A stretch of DNA of 64,000 nt from Cheiracanthium punctorium (Eukaryota; Arthropoda; Arachnida; Araneae; Cheiracanthiidae), in NCBI GenBank assembly GCA_038373885.1, contig JAWZYV010015848.1:124001-188000 (forward strand), given 5' to 3'. Below are positions 35,412 through 47,193 of the stretch, piece after piece. Positions within the stretch are counted from its first letter, which is position 1. Every line of letters starts with the position of its first letter. The notes below the pieces were generated by a model. That model worked only from the letters and a program-made list of their open reading frames with translations. It searched no databases and was not told where the DNA came from. The position numbers and the translations under genes are program-made.

Positions 35412-35419
35412 TAGTCACA

Positions 35420-37610
35420 ATTCACACACGGCACCACCTAACAACATCCTACACAACAAATTTAAAATTTTACTCGGTAGTCTTTTTCAATAGTCACAAT
35501 AGTTCAGAACCAAATTACAATAGCAGCTTTTTGCAGTACTATATTTTCTCAAACCAGAAGATTAAGAACCATCGAACTCCAACCAAGCTTTGACAGTCCT
35601 GAGATACCATCTTCAAATTTCAGTGTTTTTATCCAGGAGACCGAAAGAACGATTTCTGTTCTCATTAATTACATTAAAGTAATCGAACTCCAACTTTGTC
35701 TATAAAAATATCTCTGACCATCCTGTTTCAATTCGAGAAGGTTTTTGCAAATACCTAAAATGACGCTACGCTCTTTACATCTCAGAGATCAACGTTTTTT
35801 GAATCAGCGAGACAATCTGCTAATTGTAAAGAGCAAGAAATTGTTACCTGCTACTGAGAGTTTTTTCACGAACAAACCATGAGCATCTTAAGTAATAGCC
35901 TTCGCCTTCCATCGCACTGTTTCTGAACCGAATGAATCAATATCTTCAAATTCCAACCTCTGTATTGAACAGCTTTCAAGAACGATTCTTTTTTTATAAA
36001 CTGCCCTTTAGTAATTTATTTCGAGCTTCATGTATGCATCCGTATGATCGCGCCGTTTTGGTGCGAGAACGTTTAACGAAAAATCTACATCTAGAATGTT
36101 GTCAAGATCTCTCACTGAAATCACCGTCTTTGCAAAAAGTGAGACAGACTTGAATAAATCAACAAAAATTGTCTTTTGAGCCATCCGATAATGCCTAAAG
36201 GAAGAACGACCTCCTCGCAACATTCCTACTCAACGATTGAATAAGAATTATTTACATCATATTTAAAAACTCTTTCAAACACTACTAGTGGTTCATGATA
36301 GTCAAGATGAGAACAGCACTCAATTGAATACAGCATAATTATTTTTAAAACATTACGTATTTACTGACAGAATACTATTGAACAAAAATCTAGACACAAT
36401 CAAAATTGCCATGCTGGGTCCGTCTATCCATTCATCGAACTAACTGAGACTGAACTATTTCAATATCAACTCAGGCGGTTATCTCAGGCGGGAAGTCACG
36501 TCATATGTATTTCTCAATTTGAAATAATTCGACACACATCTTGAACTATTGAGTCTCTGCAAACTTCCTTTTTACTCCAGAGTGCCTTCTGAATAATCTG
36601 CAATAACTGAACTTGTCCAACTCAATTTTTCAATAGCACAAAAAATCAAATGTTGATTTTCTCAATACTGTACAACGCACACACACACACACAGCTGTTC
36701 CTTGAAAATATAAAGAAATAAACCTCATTATTGATTCCAATTATTTTGCCACTGTTTATTTTCTAAGTTTCTCTCCATTTTTTGCTGTTTTTTAACACAC
36801 TATCCTAATTTTCCTGTAAATGTTCAAGATCAAAAGCGCTTTTATTGAAATGACTCAGTTAAAACATCAGAAAATTAGTTTCAAACAATCCAAGCGTTCA
36901 GTAAGCCTAAATTAATTTGTCCGTAAAATAAGTCTAGAGACACTCACATAAACAAAGCATGGGATCAGTTAAAATTTCATTCTCAAATTAAACGAATTCG
37001 GGAGGCGTTGAGCACTGATAGAAATTTTTGGAGGTATATTCGATAACACCCACATAAAGAGAGACTAATTATTAAATTTTAGTCTTCAACAATGCGAACT
37101 GAATTCTCAGAAAAAGTCTTCTGTAGGTTCTCGAGTTCTGTGGAATTACACGAAAATTCGTTACCTTAGCTCTTCTGATCCAATTTAACTTATGTAAATT
37201 ATCTGTGTTTACTCAATATCTTAAATTGGCAGCCACTTTTATGGAATAATCCAAGGAGCACAACATCCATCAATTTTATTAATGGACTACATAGATGACG
37301 ACCAACCCGAAGATAAAATTTATTTTAGAATCGTACAAGAACTGAGCACTTACGAAGATTTCCAGCGGTCTTTATGTTTCGAAGCAGTTTCCTGAGGTCC
37401 CTACGTTTTAAATCATTCACAAGGACAAAACCAAGAAGGGGTTAATTTCGTTTCATTTTATAAACAAAAGAATTAATTTTTTTTCATCTTTCACAATTCC
37501 TATCCCTCCTCGAGAATTAATTTATGTAGCAATAATTGAATCAGATTTTGTTAATGATCATTTTCTGAAACCAAAAAAACCTATCTGATTTTCCTAATTC
37601 CATTCTTTTT
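35420..37610. other. Spacer of different composition, no gene recognised
   Basis: This 2.2-kb stretch has fewer homopolymers than its neighbours. The block ATCGAACTCCAAC occurs twice (about 35,572 and 35,677). A (CA)n run lies at 36,675-36,692. The 73-codon frame at 35,932-36,153 has no recognisable motif. Confidence 0.45.
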
Positions 37611-37639
37611 TATACAAAGTGACTAATTCGGCTCGTTAC

Positions 37640-37720
37640 ATTTTTGTGGGTGCTCCACACCCACAATATTTTTCCAGTGGGTGCTTGAGCCCCGGAACAC
37701 CCGCGTAGTCGGCGCCACTG
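37640..37720 (-). mobile_element. hAT-like terminal fragment (right end)
   Basis: The stretch ends GTCGGCGCCACTG, preceded by GTGGGTGCTTGAGC and an inverted GTGGGTG/CACCCAC pair. It mirrors the left-type end at 30,851. Only one end is visible here. Confidence 0.5.
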
Positions 37721-38530
37721 CCTCGCACCGCAGTGACATTTAACAATTCTTAATAGAGCAAGAGCCAGCGACCGCCAGACCTTCGTCATAGTATAAAAGC
37801 TGAAACTTTCTCTGCGCATATTCCCCAATACAGGTAGGAACAATCGGCCACTATAAAGTTTGGATGATCGTGGCTTTGGCAGGTAACAGGTGGCAAAGGT
37901 GTATAAAATTCCAGAAAATTTTCGTCATTTTATAAAGCTTCATTATTTTATATGTTCTTCGGCACAGTACTAGAAATCAATTTATCCCTTGCAAGACACT
38001 TTTCCATCGTTGCAAACCCCCGCCAGACAATCTCAAAGTCATGGAAAACGTGATTCTATTTTCGTCATTTCATAAAGCTTGATTTTTTTATATGTTCTTT
38101 GGCCCAGTACTAGAAGCTACTTTATCCCTTGCCAGACACTTTTGCATCGTGGCAAACTCCCGCCAGACAATCTCAAAATCATGGAGTTGGATTTATCGAA
38201 TAATTTCTTTAAATAGAAATATTTATGAGTTTAAAAAAAAATTATTCACTATAATTTCCATCATAATACATTAATCAGAAATCTGATGTGGACACCACAT
38301 GACTTTCTTGTACGTCTGTTATATCATAAATATTTTCGGTGCATTTCATCTAAACTTATTTTGTTTGTAACGAGATAAAATACTGCAGTAATAATAAGGT
38401 TTATCGATTTCTAGCCAAATATTTCCGATATCTCCATCCTGGATTCAATTTGAAAGATTTGTTTTTGACACTTCATTGGTTCATACTACCACCAAAAGCC
38501 GAAGTCTTAGGATGGTTAGCTACATTTTGG

Positions 38531-38580
38531 TCATAGCCGAAATGGTGATTCATCACGATGAATTACTATTTCGGCTATGA
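38531..38580. repeat. Inverted repeat, 24-bp arms, 2-nt spacer
   Basis: Arms TCATAGCCGAAAT...ATTCATC (38,531-38,554) and the inverse (38,557-38,580) differ at two positions. The corresponding place in the 3.4-kb copy has only one arm, so this is a local inverted duplication. Confidence 0.9.
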
Positions 38581-38890
38581 CTAGTGTCGTCAGTCTCATT
38601 ATAATGAACTTGAAGTGTCCATAGACCTTAATGTATTTAATGTCTTGGGTAACCCTGTACAGAAATTACTCGGTTGATTGAAATCAAAAAAGAGATAAGC
38701 AGTTAGCTGTTATAATAACTTCTAAATACAAAATTTCAACATTCTACGGTAAACAGTTTTAGAGTTCTGCGAAATACGTAGCTGTTTTTGGCGTTGAATT
38801 TTACGATATTTCTGCAAAACACGTCAAGGTCGATGACAAATGATAAGATTTTTGGCATAGACCAAACAGTGTCTCACTACAGACATTATA

Positions 38891-39063
38891 CTGTAAAACC
38901 TCGCTATAACGATACTCGATACCACAATAAATCTCTCTAATTAAAATTTTGTGGTCCCACGGAATTACAATGCAATATGTTCTCCCCTCGGTATAACGAT
39001 ACATCCCTCTAGAACGATAATTTTATTGGGTATATTAAGTATCTTTGTATCGAGGTTTTACTG
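38891..39063. mobile_element. Tigger/pogo-type MITE
   Basis: The 173-bp element has ends CTGTAAAACCTCGCTATAACG and, reversed, CAGTAAAACCTCGATACAAAG, with TA on both sides (38,889-38,890 and 39,064-39,065). CAGTNNAANCTCG ends with TA duplication are typical of pogo/Tigger elements. Non-coding. Confidence 0.85.
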
Positions 39064-40998
39064 TATATTGAAGATGTCCATAGACATTAATGTATTGAAA
39101 TTCTTTTGAGTTGTTCTGTAAATAAACTTTGAAGTACATTAGAACAAAAAATTCAGGTGCACAACTAGATGTTACAACAATCTTAGATATGAAATTTCAA
39201 CAGTCTACGTCTAATTGTTTATGAGATATGCAAGTTACACACATACAAAGTCGCCAAACTTCGCAACTTTTGGTGCAGTTTTTGAGGAGGCAAACGACCG
39301 AAGTCCCCAATAGTGAAGAGATCGAAGCCCTAGGACCAATATTTCTCGAGATTTCTAGAAAGCCGTAGAAAAACAATGGGGAAACCGAAACCTCCGTATC
39401 CCCGGTTGTAGTTGACCGATTTTGATGCAACAAAAAGCAAAATTTAACTATTTGAAGTGTAGAATACGGATTTTAAATCATTTTAAGCCCCAGAACAGCG
39501 GGTTGCCCCGAAAATTCGTAACAGTAGTGTGCTTGAAATGGATGAATGTCCCTAAAACTTCCATTTAGCGTATTGTTTGAAATTCTTTGGAGTGTTCCTG
39601 TAGCAGAACTATAAATGATATAGACACTATCTTCGATGGATAAATTCATTTTGTAACCCTTAATAACGTATACAACTTTTGATTCGTTTGAAATAACCTA
39701 ACACCTCTAAGTTATACTTTAATGAATTTCTAGAACTGAATAATTGATTTCTAGTACTACGAAGAAGAACATATAAAAAAATCACGCTTTATGAAATGAC
39801 GAAAATAGAATCCCGTTTTCCATGACTTTGAGATTGTCTGGCGGGAGTTTGCCACGATGCAAAAGTGTCTGGCAAGGGATAAAGTGACTTCTAGTACTGG
39901 GCCGAAGAACATATAAAAAAATCACGCTTTATGAAATGACGAATATAGAGTCACGTTTTCCATGACTTTGAGGTTGTCTGGCGGGGGTTTGCCAGGATGG
40001 AAAAGTGTCTGGGAAGGGATAAATTGATTTCTAGTACTGCGAAGAATAACATATAAAAAAATTAAGCTTTATGAAATCACGAAAATTTTCTGCAATTTTA
40101 TACACCTTTGCCACCTGTTACCTGCCAAAGCCACGATCATCCACGATCATAGTGGCCAATTGTTCCTACCTCTGTTGGGGGGTATGCGCAGAGAAAGTTT
40201 CAGCTTTTATACTATGACGAAAGTCTGGCGGTCGCTGGCTCTTAGACTATAAGTAATGGATTGCATAGATGAATGTGTTATCTGATTATCGAAAATGCCC
40301 GAAAAATATTTCACAATCTTTGGGCGATAACACGCATTAGAAGTTCCTTGTCCTTTCAGTTTGCCAAAAATAGTGATGACCATAAAAATGTTTATAAATT
40401 GATGTACTTCCATTTATGAAGTCTTTGCAATATTGACTAAACCATTTGTTTCGTTTTGGCTCTTTTTCTAGAAGAGAACCTGCAAAGCCATCCCTACAAA
40501 TTTTGAAAATTAGGTAAACGCGTCTGGTTCTACGAAAGAATTACGGGATTTTCTTAATGCCTTTTTTATATTAAACGATTCGTTAATGCAACAAAGTGTA
40601 AAACGGCAATTTACACCGTAGAATGATTCGTTCGTAGCTACCAATGTATTTTCTATAAATTTCTTAACACTTAACATTTTCTTTTGAAGTAGACTGACTG
40701 TTAAAAGATAGCGTCCTTTAAAAAAATTGCCTGAAATGTTTTTTAAATGTGCCTCTAATATCCAGGTAGGCAAATCTTATTAATCCGAGATAATATAGAA
40801 AAAGTAGAGGGGAGGTAGTCCAAAATGATCCTAGCGGGCAAAAGCCATCCAGATGCGTTTTCGTAGATACATTTCGCACTATCCACCGGGTAACACATAA
40901 ACTGATTGTGCCAAGTGAAGAATAAGCAATGGCGTTAATCAAGCGGTCATAGTATTACTCGCCAAAAAGAATTCTTTTTGGCGATAAATTGGGTTATA

Positions 40999-42095
40999 CA
41001 GTGAAATCCCTCTATAACGATATTTTGGGGGTCAAAATAATATATCGTTGTAAAGAGAATTATCGTTATAGAAAGAATCGATATTGGAACGAAAAGATTT
41101 TTGTTCTTCATATATCCCATACCCTCGGTGTCACCAGAAAGTGTTCTGTTTTCATTCAGCACACCCTCGCAAGTAATATATAATAAATAAACGGAGAAAA
41201 ACATGTTTATAGTTTTCAGTAATTTTCACAACACTCACAAATTTTAGTTAAATACCCTTGCCGCCTCGCCAGGGATTCTAGCAGAGATATAGCTTATAGC
41301 GTATTTGAATAACAAATATATAATGTCTAAATAAATAATACCTGAATGCCGCAAAAGCGTTTTTTTAAAATATATTAGATATGAATTGAAAATACATACC
41401 CATTAATTTATCCTTATTTATTTTGCTTCATGCCTTTATCAAAATCTTTTATGATGTTGAATTTCATTTCGATAGATATTTGTTTTCTTTTAGCCATTTG
41501 CTTTCGATTTTCACTAAACAAACTTCAAAGTAAACAAAACTCATAAGCGATTTAAAATATCCTCGTGTAATAATCGAAGGTTAAAATTGTTACTCAAGTT
41601 CAGACAAAAGAACGTATCGTTTTCTATATCAGTTTCGGTGAAAGGAATCCTTGACCATTTTTTAAAGAGAGGGATAGGAATCAAAGATGTTTCATCCAGG
41701 AAATGCCAACTGCTCTTCCACCTTACGAAAAATGCACTTTCTCATTCTCATTACCATAGTGTTACATCAGCAAAACGAAACTTAGAAGACGTTCTTTGGA
41801 AGAGGCGTGGTCCAACCACATTTTACCTCGACTTTCTTTGTGTAGCTTTCAATGTGTGTGCATGAGTTGGGCTTCTGATGCATCGTAGAAAAAAAAAATA
41901 TATCATATAGTAGAGATAGTAGAGAGAATTATTGTGATGTAAGGGATAATTATTACCATCGTTGTAGAGAGAATTATCGTTTTAAATGAAATCGTAATAC
42001 AGAGAACTGTTTTACATTAATCTAAAGGGAATTCAGCCAGGACTATGAAAAAATATCGTAATAGAGAGAATTATCGTTGTAGCGAGATTCTACTG
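40999..42095 (-). mobile_element. Tigger/pogo-type element, internally deleted
   Basis: The 1,097-bp element has ends CAGTGAAATCCCTCTATAACG and, reversed, CAGTAGAATCTCGCTACAACG, with TA at both borders (40,997-40,998 and 42,096-42,097). Sub-terminal AGAGAATTATCGTT motifs recur near both ends. The only transposase remnant is the start at 41,497 on the minus strand. Confidence 0.87.
41417..41497 (-). pseudogene. Tigger transposase N-terminus (CENP-B-like HTH), 27 codons
   Basis: The frame MAKRKQISIEMKFNIIKDFD followed by KGMKQNK and a stop fits the first helices of the CENP-B/Psq-type helix-turn-helix that opens Tigger and jerky transposases (typical K-R-K-x-L-S-x-E-x-K pattern). No further helices or DDE region follow. 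It lies inside matching TIRs on the strand expected, so it is a vestige of the element's own transposase, truncated by a stop and deletion. Confidence 0.7.
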
Positions 42096-43005
42096 TATAA
42101 CACCTGTTGTAAAGTGAGCACTACGAATATCTTTCCTATTGATTCAGATATACAGCTTCTCATGTTCAGAAGTATGGCTCGGTTTACTGCATAGAGTATG
42201 TTCTTAAATGAGAACTATACATGCTAAGATTATTTATGTTTCTTGGTGTCATCCAGTAATATGACCTAAAATGGACAGCCATAATAGTCCATCGACTGAA
42301 GAAACTCCAATACCGGCTCCTAGTCAACATGGCATATTTTCAACAGTTCTGAAAATTCGTGACTCCACATTACATTATTTAATTTCTTTCTGCGTTTAGT
42401 GTAGGCCATAATTTTTGAATTATAATTTTCAACAATTCCATTTTATTGTTTTCGACACAATTTTAAAATTTTCATAAAAGAGTTTGTGCATACTATATGA
42501 TTGTAAAACTTATGACCATAATTACTTTTACACCTTTTTTTTTGGTCCATAAAAAAACAATTTACAATTATTTTCATTTGAAGGATCATTTTATGCTTTG
42601 GTTTAGGGTAAAGTGATCCTTTGGACACTCTCTTAAAATTATACTTTTTACTCTATTCAATCTGCTTTTAAAGTAGTATTGAAGTACTAGCCGACAAGGC
42701 GGCCACCTTCGCCGCGCAATCACAAACTCTTTGTTCTTTATACTCAGTGGAATGTGGGCCAAATTATTTGACTAATTTAAACGAAAATCATGTTTCTTTG
42801 ATTTAAAAGTATTTGTAATTAAATTTATTTAGATTAGGGTTACGACACATTTTGGGTGACGTCATAAAAGCCGATGTTAGCCATGATAGCGATGCCGAGT
42901 ACTAACATAGCAAAATGTATGAAGAGGCATAATTGGTGACATTTCTATTCATAAAATGATTATGAAAGCATTATTATGAATGATACGTCCACTGCGTGGA
43001 GATTG

Positions 43006-43006
<1 letters not shown>

Positions 43007-43063
<57 letters not shown>

Positions 43064-43120
43064 TTATTATTATTATTTTATTATTATTATTTTATTTTAT
43101 TTATTATTGTTATTATTTTT
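43007..43120 (+). repeat. (TTA)n microsatellite
   Basis: Nearly pure ATT/TTA triplets for about 90 bases, then interrupted units with TTTTA. Confidence 0.95.
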
Positions 43121-44546
43121 TTAATGTGCCATAAACGTGCCAAATATTAAAAATTCGATTAAAACTCTGAAAATATCTCAAAAATCTTGCATTTTCGCGT
43201 ATGCATTATTGTCTTTTGTTATTATGATGCAAAATATACTGCAAAATATGCTAGCAAATTACTAAAGTTTTATTTAAACATTTATGATTTTTATAGATTT
43301 TAACCCTTAAAGGGATCATTTTAGGCGATCTTCCCTTAGATATGCACGTCGGTCGACGCAGATAATGTTCTGATCTCGTACTTGTTTCGATTCACCTTCT
43401 TCATCTCTAAAAATCGCGAATCCGTTAAAAAGCTCTCAAATTCTTTTTCACGACCCATCTATTGCACATTCTTAAGAACTAAAGAAAGAAAGAAAAAAAG
43501 AGATCTAAAAAGAAGTTTTGTCTAGTTTGTGCCCGCCCCTCCATCTGCATATCGGAGCCTTTCTCTCGCCTATTCCGTTGGGAAAATGGAGTGAGCAATG
43601 TTCCCCATAAATTCGAAGCGGGAATCGGGAAGGAAAGGGAATCTCACCTATATATAATCCTGGAAAACCCTCATAACCCTCTCAGTGCCTCCATCTGCAG
43701 AATTTAGAACTCCATAAATGGTTATCCATTATTTCAGAGATGGAAAATTGTTTTTGCTTTTACCCCTTCCGCCTTTCTGAAGAAGAGAAATCTTTGGGTG
43801 ATTTAATTCAAAGGATTTTTTTGGGGGGATGGGTTTCAGCTATTTTTTTTTTTTTCTTTTCTCTGTTCGTTTTTTAGTTCTTTTTCTGAATTGATATAGG
43901 AGGCGTGCGATTTAGTAAACGTTTAAATCACGTGAAAGACATTATTAAATGTTGACTTCCCCTTTAAATCCACGGAGTGGATCGTTTAAATATAAAACAT
44001 TGGTATTCCATTCGTTGGCGAAATCGTTTCTTTGTGTTGGCCTTTTCAGAATAAGTTATTTGGAAGTAAATATCAATGTATTGTATAAATGAACTTAGCA
44101 TCCAATGATTCAGCATGTTTGAAAATTATCTAGAGTCTTTGTTACTGGTTGATAGATAGTATGTCATGTTATTTTAAGGATTGTGTATCAGATGTGAAGC
44201 ATCTGCTAATGTGGCATTATGTGTAGGTGAATTTTCATCCTAAACAAAATATTCGTATAGTCTCACAGAATAATATCCAACCTTACTGTTTTACAACTAT
44301 TTTAATCAATTAATTAGTAACATTATCTATTTAAACGAACTATTGTGTAACTAGAAGGGATCTCAATTATATATACTGACTGTATGAAAAAAACTTTAAT
44401 TGCTCTATGTCACTTTTACGTTGCAAAGGAAAACACCCAAACATTCAGCTAGTCAATTCCTTCCCTTGGAGGATAAAGTTCCTAACATTTGAATCTGAAA
44501 AGTATTTGAAATATTACAGTTCTGTTGAATCGTGCTCGAACTGGAT

Positions 44547-44614
44547 TTCAAACATGTTTCAGAGATTGTTTCAAACATGTTTCAGAGATTGTCTCAAACA
44601 TGTTTCAGAGATTC
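44547..44614 (+). repeat. Three tandem copies of a 23-bp unit
   Basis: Units TTCAAACATGTTTCAGAGAT+TGT at 44,547, 44,570 and 44,593 are almost identical. They fall inside a 73-codon frame (44,407-44,628), but 23 is not a multiple of three, so the phase changes with each unit and the frame is not evidence of coding. Confidence 0.95.
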
Positions 44615-45855
44615 GGAAAAATAAATGAAGAAGCAATTTAGTCAGTTATCCTCAACTTTTCTTGCAAGATTAGATTGGTAAGTGCAAGTCTTAAAGATGG
44701 CAGTTAATATTACCAAGTGATTCCTTTATAGATTTGATCTGCCACCGACAGGCAGCAGGTCGGTTTTACCTGTTGTCGACAACGACCCAAAGTTTATCGT
44801 TCTCGTTCAAGTCATTTACACATTGATATTTGATTAGCCTAAAGTTAATCTCGAATTATTCTATTGAGTCTAAAATTATTTATTTCGGGAAATAATATAT
44901 AAGAAAAGGATTAAAGTCTACAAATTGAACAAAATACACCCTTAAAAGCGGTGGTAAACGAATATCCAATATATTTTATGTCATTAGCAGAAATACAAGT
45001 ACTGTTTGATACTGTATATGTATTTTATATTTAGGATCGAAGCACTAAAAAAAATCCATTTCCCTTAAAATACTTTATTCATGTAATTGTAGTATAGGCT
45101 TAATTTTTAAAAGTACAGCATCTTTCTTCGCCTCTAAAAATAATAAGATAAAAATAATGTTTATATACGATAATTTGAAATACGATACGGTGTTGAACTT
45201 TTATGAAATTTTCTCGCATCATATCGATTTGTTTTTGGTTAACTTAAAGCTACACGAGAGCTATCTGCATGATCTACATAAAAGGGAGGGGGTTGCCTTG
45301 GGCGGAGGACTTTTTAAGGGGTTATATCACACGTCATCATGTTTACTGTCTAAAGAGAGTGAATAATAGAACTTTTACGGAAATAGTGTAGCTATCTTAA
45401 AAAGTCTGCTTATAAATGCCAGCTGTTCCAGTAGTACGTTGAACAATAAAATGGAATTTAATATACCTACCATTAATATCGCAATTCTTACTTATGTAAT
45501 TTAGTTATTATGTTATGTTATTATGTATAATCGCAATTCTTACTTATGTAAAAGTTTCTATAATGAGTTACACTGCACATCCAATAGGATTACTTAAAGG
45601 CATCTTTTAATTGTTTCTTCAAGCCAATTGTTCAATATTTTTCTTCATTCAGTTGATCTGCATTATCATTGTTGAGTTCTCAACTTGTGTTAATGCAGTC
45701 TTTGTTTTTTATATGTCATTGCAGTTCGTTTTCATTGTTAACATTCAATTATTCTTGTAACAGCTGCATTTTCATTTAGATAATGTAACTTTCTAAATAA
45801 TAATAACAATCAAATAAAGAAAATTTCCAAAGCTTCTCCATCTTGTGCTCTAAAC

Positions 45856-47154
45856 TACACGCTTAAATTTATTGAGTAAAATAATAATCAAACGGAGTAT
45901 ATTTTTACTCAATCATTGACTTCAAACAGCCATTCTCCCGATTGAGTAAAATTTGCTCCATTAATCGACAAATATCAATGGAGCGAAAAATTCTCAATTT
46001 TTGAGCATTCTACAACAGCTCCATTTAGGATAAATAATAATAAAAAATGAGGAGTGTCTGTCCGTTTTTGATTAATGTAACTGTACTCAATTATGATTAT
46101 TATTTAAGCTATAGAATGAGCGTTTTTGCAAAATAAGCCCTTTTTTAATTAATATATCTGTACTCAATTAATATTATTATTTTAAGCTAGAAAAAGGGTG
46201 TCTTATGAAAATTTGCTGTTTTTGATTTATATATTGAATGATTCGTTTTCTTCATTTTTTATGATCAGAGCTGTAATCTATGATTATAAGCTCGAGAAAA
46301 TAAATTTTAAATCAAGACAAATACATTACATATATCTTAATGCACCATAAAAAAGTATTTTTTTAATAAATAGAATATAATTTCACTATAGTCTCTAGTT
46401 ATAAAACGAATTCACAGTACAGTCAGAATACACAAATGCAATCATGGTTAAACCAGCTGTAAGATTTAATTAAAGCAGCAACCCAATTTATTTACATGAA
46501 AAAGGTAAAATAGTACTTACTCACTTGACTGAAGATATCATAACTTCATTTGTTTTACAAGAGCGACGAGATTTTTATAATCCAATCGTAAGAAACTATG
46601 TCCATTAAAACAAAATTTTTACCGAAAGCATCCTCTCCACATTTAGGATGAATTTATTTCACAACTCTGAATATGAAAAAGATGTATTTGGTATTCGGAT
46701 ATAAAATAAAATTATCACCATTCTAAAGTATCATCGGGTATCCTCTTCAGAAACTCTTTTAATTCATATTTTGATAACCACATGTTTGCTTTTCGATGCT
46801 CGCCGCAACAAAGAATATAAATAACCACTGCGTAAGCCATACGATTCTTGCGTTGTGTTGTCTGTGGTGACTGTACCGTTTTCCGTTAGAGCCAGAGCGT
46901 TGGTCACGTGAAAGTAATAGGATACCTTACTACGCATCTTTCGTAGGGAGAGACAGAATTCTCAAATAGACAAGATTTTAGTGAAAAATGGAGTATAATA
47001 GAAACTAGCGAATCCTGAGCATTGAGGGAAATTGAGGAGATAACAAATTATTGTCTTTAATGAGTATTTTTTAGCGTAAAAGGATTTAAATCAGCCGATA
47101 AGAAATTTAATCAATAAAGGAGTGTTAGTTTTAATCAATAGATTTAAGCGTGTA
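45856..47154. mobile_element. Inverted-repeat element, family unknown
   Basis: The left end CTACACGCTTAAATTTATTGA and the right end, reversed, TACACGCTTAAATCTATTGA match over about 28 bases. The motif GAGTAAA/TTTACTC recurs inside the left end, and a 75-80-bp tandem duplication lies at about 46,063-46,205. No transposase read. Flanks CTAAAC and TGAAAC are only similar, so the target duplication is uncertain. Confidence 0.55.
46063..46205 (+). repeat. Diverged tandem duplication, ~80-bp unit
   Basis: The blocks GTACTCAATTA, TTATTATTTAAGCTA and a trailing T-rich/ATAAGCCC stretch occur twice in the same order. Confidence 0.65.
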
Positions 47155-47193
47155 TGAAACAAATCTGGTATACAGTCCTTCCTGGTTATTATA

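Larger units (their letters stand above)
38276..39735 (+). repeat. Family A dispersed repeat inside foldback element
   Basis: It starts with a TGGACACCACATGACTTTCT block as at 3,420 and ends with the AAATGATATAGACACTAT, TTCGATGGA and CTTTAATGAATTTCTAGAAC blocks as at 521-905. About 200 bp (39,285-39,490) is extra relative to other copies. It is split by the MITE at 38,891-39,063. Confidence 0.75.
37760..40243. mobile_element. Foldback element with repeated arms
   Basis: The 2.48-kb unit starts AAGAGCCAGCGACCGCCAGA and ends with its inverse. The left arm (37,760-38,190) and right arm (39,744-40,243) are inverted copies. Each arm contains a 140-bp module (TTTCTAGTACT...GACGAAAA...CTTTGAGATTGTCTGGCGGG in the right-arm direction): two in the left arm, two full and one partial in the right (starts 39,744, 39,884, 40,024). 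The spacer is family A sequence with a nested Tigger-like MITE. Foldback elements have this arm structure. No transposase or target duplication was seen. Confidence 0.8.
42100..45850. other. AT-rich spacer with microsatellites
   Basis: No gene recognised. It holds the (TTA)n tract, a 23-bp tandem repeat (listed separately) and a T-rich stretch near 43,840. Confidence 0.5.

Noticed and set aside
30851..37720. One 6.9-kb hAT element between the facing CAGTGGCGCCGAC ends
   Set aside because: The flanking 8-mers (TACCTGTC and CCTCGCAC) do not match and no hAT transposase is visible between them.
42999..43125. CRISPR-like or satellite array
   Set aside because: It is a plain TTA microsatellite; no repeat-spacer array occurs anywhere in the window.
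44407..44628. 73-codon frame over the 23-bp repeats
   Set aside because: The repeat unit is not a multiple of three, so the apparent protein repeat does not persist; no homology recognised.
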